A stretch of 5,299 nt of DNA from Caldifarciminota bacterium (GTDB taxonomy: Bacteria > Hydrothermota > Hydrothermia > B15-G9 > WFZT01), in assembly GCA_026991055.1 (NCBI GenBank), contig JALXCE010000219.1, forward strand, positions 1 to 5,299, written 5' to 3'. The notes beneath the pieces are model-generated. The model saw only the letters and a program-made list of their open reading frames with translations, did not search any database and had not been told where the DNA came from. The first letter of the stretch is position 1; every line of letters begins with the position of its first letter. Below, in pieces: positions 1 to 5,299 of the stretch. The translations under genes were made by a program, and so were the position numbers.

Positions 1-519
1 TGGGAAATGTCAGCTGGCTCAGTCGTTCATGCCCTCAACCTACCTGTTAAAGGTGTCATTATGAGCAGTGTAGGAATTTTCATCCTGCTTGTTGGTAGAA
101 CCTTCGTGCCAGAGGCGGGTAGTAGCTTTACTATAGGTGCTATTGCTGCTACACTGAAGATTTTCTCCTTTGGCGGGATTGTTCTATCTCCATTTCTTGC
201 CATACTCATTGAGTCCAGCCTTGCCGAGATTTTTCTTACCCTCACGAGAAGTTCACTGCCCGGTTATATATTTGCAGGTGGGACTGCGGTTATGTGGTCA
301 CCTCTGCATAGACTTCTTATACAGGGACTGATTTTTTCAAGTAGAATTTACGAGTTTTACCTTCAGCTATTAAAGCAAGCCTCGCGGTTGTTACACATTC
401 CTGAGTCCCGAGCAATCCTTCTCTTTGTCGCCTATCTCCTGTTTTTATTCATCTTGGGCAGCCTCGTTGGACTGGCTGCTTATTTTATCGGAAGGACCTT
501 AAAAAGGGAGGTTAGATGA
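1..519 (+). CDS. Multi-pass membrane protein, possible ECF-type S component (5' partial)
   Basis: The frame is open through the left edge (the two codons before the first ATG at 7 read Trp-Glu), so the true start probably lies upstream. Numbering from the ATG at 7, hydrophobic segments lie near residues 16-34, 41-79 (probably two helices broken by a Gly-Gly/Ser-Pro turn), 85-110 and 136-161. The protein ends in a basic tail (RTLKREVR), as expected for a cytoplasmic C-terminus. Glu69 and Glu74 sit within a hydrophobic stretch, and a His followed by Leu-Pro-Val-Lys-Gly lies before the first visible helix. Size and hydrophobicity fit a substrate-binding S component of an energy-coupling factor transporter. 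The stronger argument is position: its stop overlaps the start of an EcfT-like gene by 4 nt. I do not recognise the exact family, and the substrate cannot be read from the sequence. It could instead be an unrelated small membrane protein of the operon. Confidence 0.6.
   Translation, partial: WEMSAGSVVHALNLPVKGVIMSSVGIFILLVGRTFVPEAGSSFTIGAIAATLKIFSFGGIVLSPFLAILIESSLAEIFLTLTRSSLPGYIFAGGTAVMWSPLHRLLIQGLIFSSRIYEFYLQLLKQASRLLHIPESRAILLFVAYLLFLFILGSLVGLAAYFIGRTLKREVR
505..512 (+). promoter_or_regulatory. Shine-Dalgarno for the EcfT-like gene
   Basis: AGGGAGGT lies 3 nt before the ATG at 516, inside the last codons of the upstream membrane gene. It fixes the start of the EcfT-like protein and, with the ATGA overlap, points to translational coupling. 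Confidence 0.8.
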
Positions 520-1118
520 GCAAAAAAGGCCTTGTTACGATACTGTTTTTCTCTGTTTTTGTGCTTCAGTACCTTATACACGGCGCTATTTTCTACCTGA
601 TTTCTGCGCTCTATCTTCTGCTTGCATACATTCTGGATAAAAGAAGTTTGCGCGTTCTGAGAAAGAAGCATTTCTGGATTTTCGTCGCCATTATTGTGGT
701 TTCTTATCCCCTCGTAATGCCGGGTAAGGACATTTATATCTTCGGAATTCGACTCCTATCAAAAACTTATCTCTTTGTCAGTATAAGGATGGCTGTCATT
801 GGAAGTGTTGTATTTATCTGGATTGCTGTACTTTCTCACACACTATCTCCGCAGGATATTGCAAAATTTTTCAAGCACCTTGGGCTAAAAGGTATCGGTC
901 TTTATCTATCTATAGCTTTCAACCTGATTCCATCCATGGAGGAGAGTATAAAAACCACCTATATGGCGATGCGTCTAAAGGGTGGTCTGGGATTCTCCTT
1001 TTTAAGGTGGAAACTCTTTGCCATCACAGTTTTGAGAAATGTCATACTGATGGCGGAGAATCTGAGCATCGCTCTTGCTCTGGAGGGTATAGAAGATGAT
1101 CTGGATCATAACGGGTGA
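516..1118 (+). CDS. EcfT/CbiQ-like transmembrane protein with degenerate coupling motifs
   Basis: This 200-residue integral membrane protein has hydrophobic segments near residues 6-21, 24-40, 53-68, 92-107, 127-140 and 168-180. From residue 109 it follows the EcfT/CbiQ pattern: TLSPQDIAKFFKHLGL (109-124), then NLIPSMEES (136-144) matching the family's Phe-Ile-Pro...Glu-Glu segment, then a helix ending in MRLKGG (152-157) where the first Ala-Arg-Gly motif belongs. The second motif region is ALALEGIE (186-193), corresponding to the usual Ala-Met-Glu-Ala-Arg-Gly. In known ECF transporters these motifs couple EcfT to the ABC-type ATPases. Here the first arginine is lysine and the second is lost or replaced by glutamate. 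The protein stops nine residues later, whereas the family commonly runs to about 250 residues. The start has a strong Shine-Dalgarno and overlaps the previous stop by 4 nt. Its likely role is the scaffold or transmembrane coupling subunit of an ECF-like importer. Family membership is fairly secure; function with a non-standard partner is inference. Confidence 0.8.
   Translation: MSKKGLVTILFFSVFVLQYLIHGAIFYLISALYLLLAYILDKRSLRVLRKKHFWIFVAIIVVSYPLVMPGKDIYIFGIRLLSKTYLFVSIRMAVIGSVVFIWIAVLSHTLSPQDIAKFFKHLGLKGIGLYLSIAFNLIPSMEESIKTTYMAMRLKGGLGFSFLRWKLFAITVLRNVILMAENLSIALALEGIEDDLDHNG
1082..1088 (+). promoter_or_regulatory. Shine-Dalgarno for the NTPase gene, inside the EcfT-like gene
   Basis: GGAGGGT lies 7 nt before the ATG at 1096, within the coding sequence for the second degenerate motif of the EcfT-like protein. 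It supports a start 23 nt before the upstream stop. The ATG leads directly into the first beta strand and P-loop, so this start is well placed. Confidence 0.7.
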
Positions 1119-1617
1119 TAAAAGAAGCGGGAAAACGACTCTTCTGCAGCAGCTTGTTGATAAGCTGGGCAGTAATAGGGTCAGAGGTATAGTAGCCCCT
1201 TCGGAAGAAAGGGATGGTAATGTGGTTGGGTACGATGCAATTGTTCTGCCGCAGGGAGAAAGGGTCAGGATTGTTTCAAGAAAAGGCATGGGGGAGAAGG
1301 TGGGAAGGTTTGTCATGCTGGAGAAGGGGAAGCGTGAAGTCATGAGGATGCTTTCCGGGGAGCGGGAGAATCCCGATCTTTTTGTTTTTGATGAGTTCGG
1401 GCCACTTGAGCTAAGGGGCAAAGGACTAAGGAGTATATTTGACGAATTTTTAAAAAATGGGGAGATGGGGGTAGTTGTGGTGAGAAGAAGTTTGCTTTCG
1501 GACTTCATCCGCCTGATCAGAGATGAAAAACCGTACAGAATCATCGAGGTAGGAACCGGGAGGGAGCATGAAATGATAAGTGAGGTGGTAAAGATGTTGG
1601 GAAGGAGGTCATCATGA
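1096..1617 (+). CDS. THEP1-family P-loop nucleoside-triphosphatase
   Basis: This 173-residue soluble protein begins with a short beta strand and a Walker A motif, GDKRSGKTT (residues 7-15). The Walker B region PDLFVFDEFGPLELRGKG (93-110) closely matches the Asp-Glu-(Ile)-Gly-Pro-Leu-Glu-Leu signature of the THEP1/NTPCR family (DUF265), and VVVVRRSLL (117-125) fits the family's Val-Val-Arg strand after it. Length is typical. Characterised THEP1 proteins hydrolyse NTPs slowly in vitro, and their cellular role is not settled. No ABC signature (Leu-Ser-Gly-Gly-Gln) is present, so it is not an EcfA/ABC ATPase. It overlaps the EcfT-like gene by 23 nt and the receptor gene by 4 nt, so it is made as part of the same operon. 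It might energise or regulate the membrane proteins, or phosphorylate an imported ligand; both are inference. An adenosylcobinamide kinase (CobU) was considered, but the Walker B signature fits THEP1 better. Confidence 0.85.
   Translation: MIWIITGDKRSGKTTLLQQLVDKLGSNRVRGIVAPSEERDGNVVGYDAIVLPQGERVRIVSRKGMGEKVGRFVMLEKGKREVMRMLSGERENPDLFVFDEFGPLELRGKGLRSIFDEFLKNGEMGVVVVRRSLLSDFIRLIRDEKPYRIIEVGTGREHEMISEVVKMLGRRSS
1602..1609 (+). promoter_or_regulatory. Consensus Shine-Dalgarno for the TonB-dependent receptor
   Basis: AAGGAGGT, a perfect anti-16S complement, lies 4 nt before the ATG at 1614. It decides the receptor start: no other ATG, GTG or TTG occurs between this site and the in-frame stop at 1581-1583, so the short signal sequence of the receptor is not a start-calling error. 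Confidence 0.85.
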
Positions 1618-3449
1618 TTGCATTAATGATAGTGCTATCTTTACTAAAACCTGATACCATACCAACAGTTGATGAGGTAATTGTAAGGGCAAAACGAGAG
1701 CCCATTGCAGCTCTCTCAGGTGTGAAGGTGATAACGGATACAACGCTCAAACGTGCCAAATCTCCCGATAAAATCCTGAAAAATTTTGCGGGGCTTTATG
1801 TCTCTTACAGTGGAAAAATGGGTGCTGATCTCATGATTCATGGTTTTGATACACGTGAGATTTCCATCCTTGTTGACGGTATCCCTGTAAGCCTCCCCTA
1901 CGATGGAACCTTTGACATCTCGCAGTTGCCGGTCTCCGACCTCTCAGCGGTCAAGATATACAAGGGTGTTGGAGCTGACCTATTCGGACCAAATGCCATG
2001 GGAGGAGCAGTTAACTTTGTCACATTATCCCCTTTCAGTGGAGTGAAGACCGTGAGTTTTGGTGTTGGGAGAAATTTAGATAAATTTGCCAGCCTGACAT
2101 ATTCTTTTGTTGGTAGCAAAATCGGAGTACTGCTATCTGCAGGATACGCAAGGTCTGATGGATTCTACCTTTCAAGCAAATTTTCACCAGCTGAGAATGA
2201 AGATGGTGGTGTAAGGGATAACTCATGGTACAAAAAGGGCCACCTTCGGCTAAAGATTGGCTATAACTCAGGCAGGCTTGGCAATTTTTATGTGAATGCG
2301 GGGTTTATCAACAACTCAAGAGGTGTACCGACGAGGACCTTCGGCCGTCCAAGATACTGGAAGTTTCCCATATGGCAGGAAAAACTTCTGAAATTCTCCC
2401 ATGAATACATTGGAGAAAGGCTAATGGTCCGGTCAAACCTTTATTACAACGGCTTTTACAATGTACTCAAAGCCTATAGAGACCCGGATTTCGCCATGCT
2501 AAAATGGTCAAGCACCTACGATGACTACACCATCGGAACTAATTTTTATGTCGATTCCAGGAATTTGTCCATGGCTGCGGGACTAAAAAAGGACGTGCAC
2601 CGTGAGCGTGGAGATTCCAATGAACCGTGGAATGAGGTTAAAGGTTTAAACGGCTCCCTTGGTCTGAATGCCCAGACTCCATTCCATGGTGTAACTTTTG
2701 CCTATGGAACCAGTGTCAATTTTCTTAAAACTTATGCGGAGGAAAGTAGAACCCTAACAGCAATTAATCCTTCTTTTGGCATCACAGGAGAGCTTTCGAG
2801 CATGATATGGAAGTTTTCAGTAGCCATTCGCTCCCGTTTTCCCACACTCAAAGAGCTTTATTCGAGTAGAATGGGCAGATACTACCCTAATCCCGACCTT
2901 CATGCAGAAAGGTCTCTAAATCTAAGTCTGGGATTTTCTAAAAAAATCGCGAATTTTACCACTGAACTCAATTTCTTCGACTCAGAGCTGAAGGATATGA
3001 TTAACAGGGTTAAAGTGGATAGCCTGTATCAGATGCAGAACATAAATCGTGCGAGATATAGAGGAGCTGAGCTCTCAGCGAAGAATGGATTTATCAATCT
3101 TGAATACACATTTATGCGCGCAAGGAATCTTTCCACTGACAGGAAGTTTGATGAATTAGAATACAGACCTGAGCACAAGCTGAATCTCGGGGTGAGTATT
3201 CCATTTGTTTATGGCGTAAAGCTCCAGAGTGAGCTGGATTTTGTGGGCAAGAGATACTACATTGACGGGGATTCCCTGAAAACGCTCTCATCATATACCG
3301 TTTTCAATCTTTCTCTCTCAAGGTCTATTGGAAGGGCAAAACTCGATTTCTATGTTGATAATCTGTTTGATGCCAACTACGAAAGTGAAGCGGGCTATCC
3401 CATGCCTGGCAGGTATTACAGGTTCAATATAACTGTCAATTTGGATTAA
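1614..3449 (+). CDS. TonB-dependent outer-membrane receptor, BtuB-like
   Basis: This 611-residue protein opens with a short hydrophobic leader (residues 1-11) and then TVDEVIVRA (18-26), which resembles a TonB box where the receptor contacts TonB. The plug domain covers about residues 30-140, with ILVDGIPVSLPYDG (85-98) and a stretch from KGVGADLFGPNAMGG (117-131) into AVNFVT, both hallmarks of the family. The rest is a beta-barrel with alternating aromatic strands. FPTLKELYS followed by Asn-Pro-Asp-Leu resembles the FR-PTL-ELY block common in BtuB/FepA-type barrels. Near the end are DNLFDANYE (582-590) and GYPMPGRYY (594-602), like the BtuB C-terminus. Its role is energised import of a large, scarce ligand across the outer membrane. 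A corrinoid is a reasonable guess, but siderophores or other vitamins are possible. It is the last gene of the operon with the ECF-like genes, suggesting a shared substrate. Odd points are a leader without basic residues at its N-terminus and a final residue of Asp rather than the usual aromatic. Confidence 0.93.
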   Translation: MIALMIVLSLLKPDTIPTVDEVIVRAKREPIAALSGVKVITDTTLKRAKSPDKILKNFAGLYVSYSGKMGADLMIHGFDTREISILVDGIPVSLPYDGTFDISQLPVSDLSAVKIYKGVGADLFGPNAMGGAVNFVTLSPFSGVKTVSFGVGRNLDKFASLTYSFVGSKIGVLLSAGYARSDGFYLSSKFSPAENEDGGVRDNSWYKKGHLRLKIGYNSGRLGNFYVNAGFINNSRGVPTRTFGRPRYWKFPIWQEKLLKFSHEYIGERLMVRSNLYYNGFYNVLKAYRDPDFAMLKWSSTYDDYTIGTNFYVDSRNLSMAAGLKKDVHRERGDSNEPWNEVKGLNGSLGLNAQTPFHGVTFAYGTSVNFLKTYAEESRTLTAINPSFGITGELSSMIWKFSVAIRSRFPTLKELYSSRMGRYYPNPDLHAERSLNLSLGFSKKIANFTTELNFFDSELKDMINRVKVDSLYQMQNINRARYRGAELSAKNGFINLEYTFMRARNLSTDRKFDELEYRPEHKLNLGVSIPFVYGVKLQSELDFVGKRYYIDGDSLKTLSSYTVFNLSLSRSIGRAKLDFYVDNLFDANYESEAGYPMPGRYYRFNITVNLD

Positions 3450-3453
3450 AATA

Positions 3454-3494
3454 TAGGGGGTGGCTCTCCCGCTAAGCGGGAGAGCCACCCCCTA
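3454..3494 (+). repeat. Perfect inverted repeat (19-bp stem, TAA loop) between receptor gene and carA
   Basis: The left arm (3454-3472) and right arm (3476-3494) are exact reverse complements around TAA; pairing can extend to 20 bp with a 1-nt centre. The arms are GC-rich and begin TAGGGGGTGGCTC. The element starts 4 nt after the receptor stop and ends 5 nt before the carA ATG, filling 41 of 50 intergenic bases. By position it could end or insulate the upstream transcript, but it is followed by ACAAAATG with no U-run on the plus strand, so it is not a standard intrinsic terminator in that direction. Read on the minus strand the stem is followed by TATATTTTAA, a better terminator tail, yet no minus-strand gene leads into it. 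Alternatives are an mRNA 3'-end stabiliser, a processing site, a dispersed palindromic repeat or a structured leader for carA. Confidence 0.95.
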
Positions 3495-3499
3495 ACAAA

Positions 3500-4612
3500 A
3501 TGAAAGCAATCGTCGCATTTGAAGATGGCTCATACTATATCGGACGCGCGTTTGGCTCATACACCGATGCGCGGGGGGAGATAGTTTTCAATACCTCAAT
3601 GAGTGGCTATCAGGAGATACTTACCGACCCCTCTTACAAAGGACAGGTGGTCTTAATGACGTATCCCCTGATTGGAAACTACGGGATAAATGAAGATGAT
3701 CTCGAATCCAGAAGGCCCTGGGTTGAAGGATTTATCGTAAAAGAACTCTCAAAGCATTATTCGAACTACCGAGCCACAGGAGACCTTTCCAGCTTTCTCA
3801 ACACCTATGGAATTCCAGGGGTTGAAGGTGTGGACACCAGAGCAATAACAAAGCGCATCAGGGAGAAGGGAAGCATGCGTGTCTATATCACCACAAAGGA
3901 TATTTCTCCTGAAAAGGCTGTGGAAGTGGCACGGGAAATTCCGGATATTAAGGGCAGGGACCTCGTGAAGCAGGTTACAACGCAGGAACCCTATCTCTTT
4001 CGGGAAGGTGTGTGGAACGGCAAAACTTACGAAAAGCCCACACGCTGGAAATACCGGGTGGTTGTTTATGACTTTGGTGTGAAGAAAAACATCCTGAGAA
4101 TAATGAATTCTCTTGGAATTGAGACCTTTGTGGTGCCTGCCGGTACTCCGTGGCAGGACGTGCTTGAGATGAAACCGCACGGTGTATTCCTTTCCAACGG
4201 TCCGGGAGACCCGGAGCCCCTCAAATATGCCATCGAAAATGTTCGAAATCTAATAGGAAAACTACCGATTTTCGGAATCTGTCTTGGTCATCAGATCCTG
4301 TCTCTTGCCCTCGGAGGTAAGAGCTACAAGATGAAATTTGGTCATAGAGGTGCAAACCATCCTGTTAAGAATCTCGAGACCGGGCATGTGGAAATTACTG
4401 CCCAGAATCATAGCTTTGCCATTGATATAAAAAGCATGGAGGGACTCGCTGAAATCACTCACATAAATCTAAACGATGGTACCCTTGAAGGTATAAAAGA
4501 CAAAGAACGTAAATTCTTTACTGTTCAATACCACCCGGAAGATTCACCCGGGCCTCATGATTCTCTATATCTTTTTCGGGAATTCTACAACCTGATCGAA
4601 TCTACTTTTTGA
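3500..4612 (+). CDS. carA: Carbamoyl-phosphate synthase small subunit (glutaminase)
   Basis: CarA releases ammonia from glutamine and channels it to CarB for carbamoyl phosphate, the precursor of pyrimidines and arginine; it acts in the cytoplasm. The 370-residue length is normal. The N-terminal domain (about 1-150) carries the family block FNTSMSGYQEILTDPSY (30-46) and MTYPLIGNYG (53-62). A linker leads to a class I glutamine amidotransferase domain from about residue 185 (VVVYDFGVKKNILR), with NGPGDPEP (233-240), the nucleophile elbow GICLGHQ with Cys261, and QYHPED with His345 and Glu347, completing the triad. The usual Ala after HPE is Asp here, a small change. The start at 3500 gives the expected CarA N-terminus, although no Shine-Dalgarno sits at normal distance. 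No carB follows: the next gene is convergent, so carB must lie elsewhere. It is probably functionally unrelated to the transport operon upstream. Confidence 0.98.
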   Translation: MKAIVAFEDGSYYIGRAFGSYTDARGEIVFNTSMSGYQEILTDPSYKGQVVLMTYPLIGNYGINEDDLESRRPWVEGFIVKELSKHYSNYRATGDLSSFLNTYGIPGVEGVDTRAITKRIREKGSMRVYITTKDISPEKAVEVAREIPDIKGRDLVKQVTTQEPYLFREGVWNGKTYEKPTRWKYRVVVYDFGVKKNILRIMNSLGIETFVVPAGTPWQDVLEMKPHGVFLSNGPGDPEPLKYAIENVRNLIGKLPIFGICLGHQILSLALGGKSYKMKFGHRGANHPVKNLETGHVEITAQNHSFAIDIKSMEGLAEITHINLNDGTLEGIKDKERKFFTVQYHPEDSPGPHDSLYLFREFYNLIESTF

Positions 4613-5299
4613 GATGGTCTTTGACTGTTCTTGCGAGCTTTTCAAACTCCTCAAGGGAGAGGGTCTCACCGCGTCTGTCCAGTGAAATCCCTGATTCACT
4701 CTCAATTTTGTCAAATTCAAGCTTCCCAAAATTGTTTTTCAAAACAGTCTTTAGTTTCTTCCTTCTTCCACCAAATGAGAATCTGATCAGCTTTTCAAGG
4801 AATTTTGGGTCACTCACCTCAATTGGAGGTTTCTCCCGTACCCTCATTTTCACAAAGGCCGAATCAACCTTTGGTATGGGTCTGAAACAGGTTTTAGGTA
4901 TGTTGAAAAGAACCTCAATGTCGAAAAACATGGTAAGGTAGAGAGTTAGAGAGCCATACTCGCTCGTGTCAGGAGGTGCCACCAATCTCCTCGCCACCTC
5001 TTTCTGGATGGTAAGATAAATTTCGGAGAAAAGCTTCCTCTCCTTGATGAGCTTTTCAAGGATGGGGGTGGTGATGTAATAAGGGATATTGGAAACAACT
5101 TTGAGCGGAGCAGGAATCCCATGTTCTTTTAGCTTTTCCTTGAGATCAGCCCTCAGGAAATCCTCTTCCACAAGAATCAGCCTATCACCAAGGAGTAAAC
5201 CGTAGCTCTTTTTAAGCTCAGAGACCAGCTTCGGGTCAATTTCAAAGGCGATTACATTGGCACCGCGCATCAATAGAAACTCTGTGAGTGCCCCCCGTC
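4602..5299 (-). CDS. rsmA: 16S rRNA (adenine-N6,N6)-dimethyltransferase, N-terminus cut by window edge
   Basis: RsmA/KsgA dimethylates two adjacent adenines in the 3'-terminal hairpin of 16S rRNA using S-adenosylmethionine, a late step of small-subunit assembly. The frame stays open past the first possible start codons near 5273 to the right edge, reading Arg-Gly-Ala-Leu-Thr-Glu-Phe-Leu-Leu. This is the end of the SAM-binding glycine-rich motif I, so the real start lies outside. About 35-40 residues are missing compared with the usual 260-280. Visible motifs in order are the acidic AFEIDP (motif II), EEDFL (motif III), the catalytic NIPYYITTPI (motif IV, about 5061-5090), FRPIPKVDSAFVKM, and FGGRRKKLKTVLKN in the C-terminal rRNA-binding domain. 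The TAG stop at 4602-4604 lies inside the 3' end of carA, giving an 11-bp tail-to-tail overlap. No terminator is visible between the two genes. Confidence 0.96.
   Translation of the reverse strand, partial: RGALTEFLLMRGANVIAFEIDPKLVSELKKSYGLLLGDRLILVEEDFLRADLKEKLKEHGIPAPLKVVSNIPYYITTPILEKLIKERKLFSEIYLTIQKEVARRLVAPPDTSEYGSLTLYLTMFFDIEVLFNIPKTCFRPIPKVDSAFVKMRVREKPPIEVSDPKFLEKLIRFSFGGRRKKLKTVLKNNFGKLEFDKIESESGISLDRRGETLSLEEFEKLARTVKDHLKK

Noticed and set aside
1002..1544. 180-codon minus-strand open frame opposite the NTPase and the end of the EcfT-like gene
   Set aside because: Its product is Ser/Leu/Pro-rich with no recognisable motif, and it lies wholly opposite well-supported genes; it is a shadow of the purine-rich coding strand.
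1096..1617. ABC/ECF ATPase or CobU-type kinase
   Set aside because: There is no ABC signature or Q-loop/H-loop layout and the protein is too short for EcfA; the Asp-Glu-Phe-Gly-Pro-Leu-Glu-Leu segment is THEP1-like and not CobU-like.
3423..3452. Possible promoter for carA: TTCAAT (3423-3428) and TAAAAT (3447-3452) with an 18-bp spacer
   Set aside because: The -35 match is only 3 of 6, AT-rich sequence around a stop codon easily gives such a -10, and the predicted start would fall inside the hairpin. Worth keeping in mind but not supported enough to annotate.
3454..3494. Standard rho-independent terminator for the four-gene operon
   Set aside because: The stem is convincing but the plus strand continues ACAAAATGAAA with no U-tract, so it is reported as an inverted repeat of uncertain role.
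3749..4180. 143-codon minus-strand open frame opposite carA
   Set aside because: It is entirely antisense to a highly conserved gene, has no recognisable domain, and its composition looks random.
4609..4941. 110-codon plus-strand open frame opposite rsmA
   Set aside because: It is antisense to conserved RsmA motifs and is Ser/Phe-rich without domain features.

Overview
The window holds six protein-coding genes packed almost end to end. Five lie on the plus strand and one is convergent on the minus strand. It suggests a diderm bacterium with an outer membrane, because a TonB-dependent receptor is present. Base composition is moderate, purine-starting AGA/AGG arginine codons are common, and genes overlap in the compact way often seen in thermophilic or candidate-phylum lineages. 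That lineage guess is an inference and cannot be settled from this window. Both outermost genes run off the window edges.

Positions 1-3449 look like one operon of four translationally coupled genes. They are a multi-pass membrane protein cut at its 5' end (1-519), an EcfT/CbiQ-like transmembrane protein (516-1118), a P-loop NTPase of the THEP1 family (1096-1617), and a TonB-dependent outer-membrane receptor with BtuB-like motifs (1614-3449). Each junction overlaps (4, 23 and 4 nt) and each downstream start has a good Shine-Dalgarno sequence. Read together they suggest uptake of a scarce nutrient across both membranes: receptor in the outer membrane, S-like and T-like ECF components in the inner membrane, and an ATP-using protein inside. 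The unusual point is that the only ATPase in view is a THEP1-type NTPase, not an ABC/ECF ATPase. The EcfT-like protein has also lost the arginines of both Ala-Arg-Gly motifs that normally engage ECF ATPases. This is the best candidate here for an undescribed system. Canonical EcfA genes could still lie upstream or elsewhere.

Positions 3450-3499 separate the receptor from carA. Nearly all of this 50-bp gap is a perfect inverted repeat (19-bp arms, 3-nt loop) that starts 4 nt after the receptor stop and ends 5 nt before the carA start. It has no U-tract on the plus strand, and carA has no normally placed Shine-Dalgarno sequence.

Positions 3500-4612 encode carA, the glutaminase subunit of carbamoyl-phosphate synthetase, with an intact catalytic triad. 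The minus-strand gene 4602-5299 is rsmA/ksgA, the 16S rRNA adenine dimethyltransferase. It lacks its N-terminus at the window edge and overlaps the end of carA tail to tail by 11 bp. No RNA genes, CRISPR arrays, insertion sequences or phage genes were seen.
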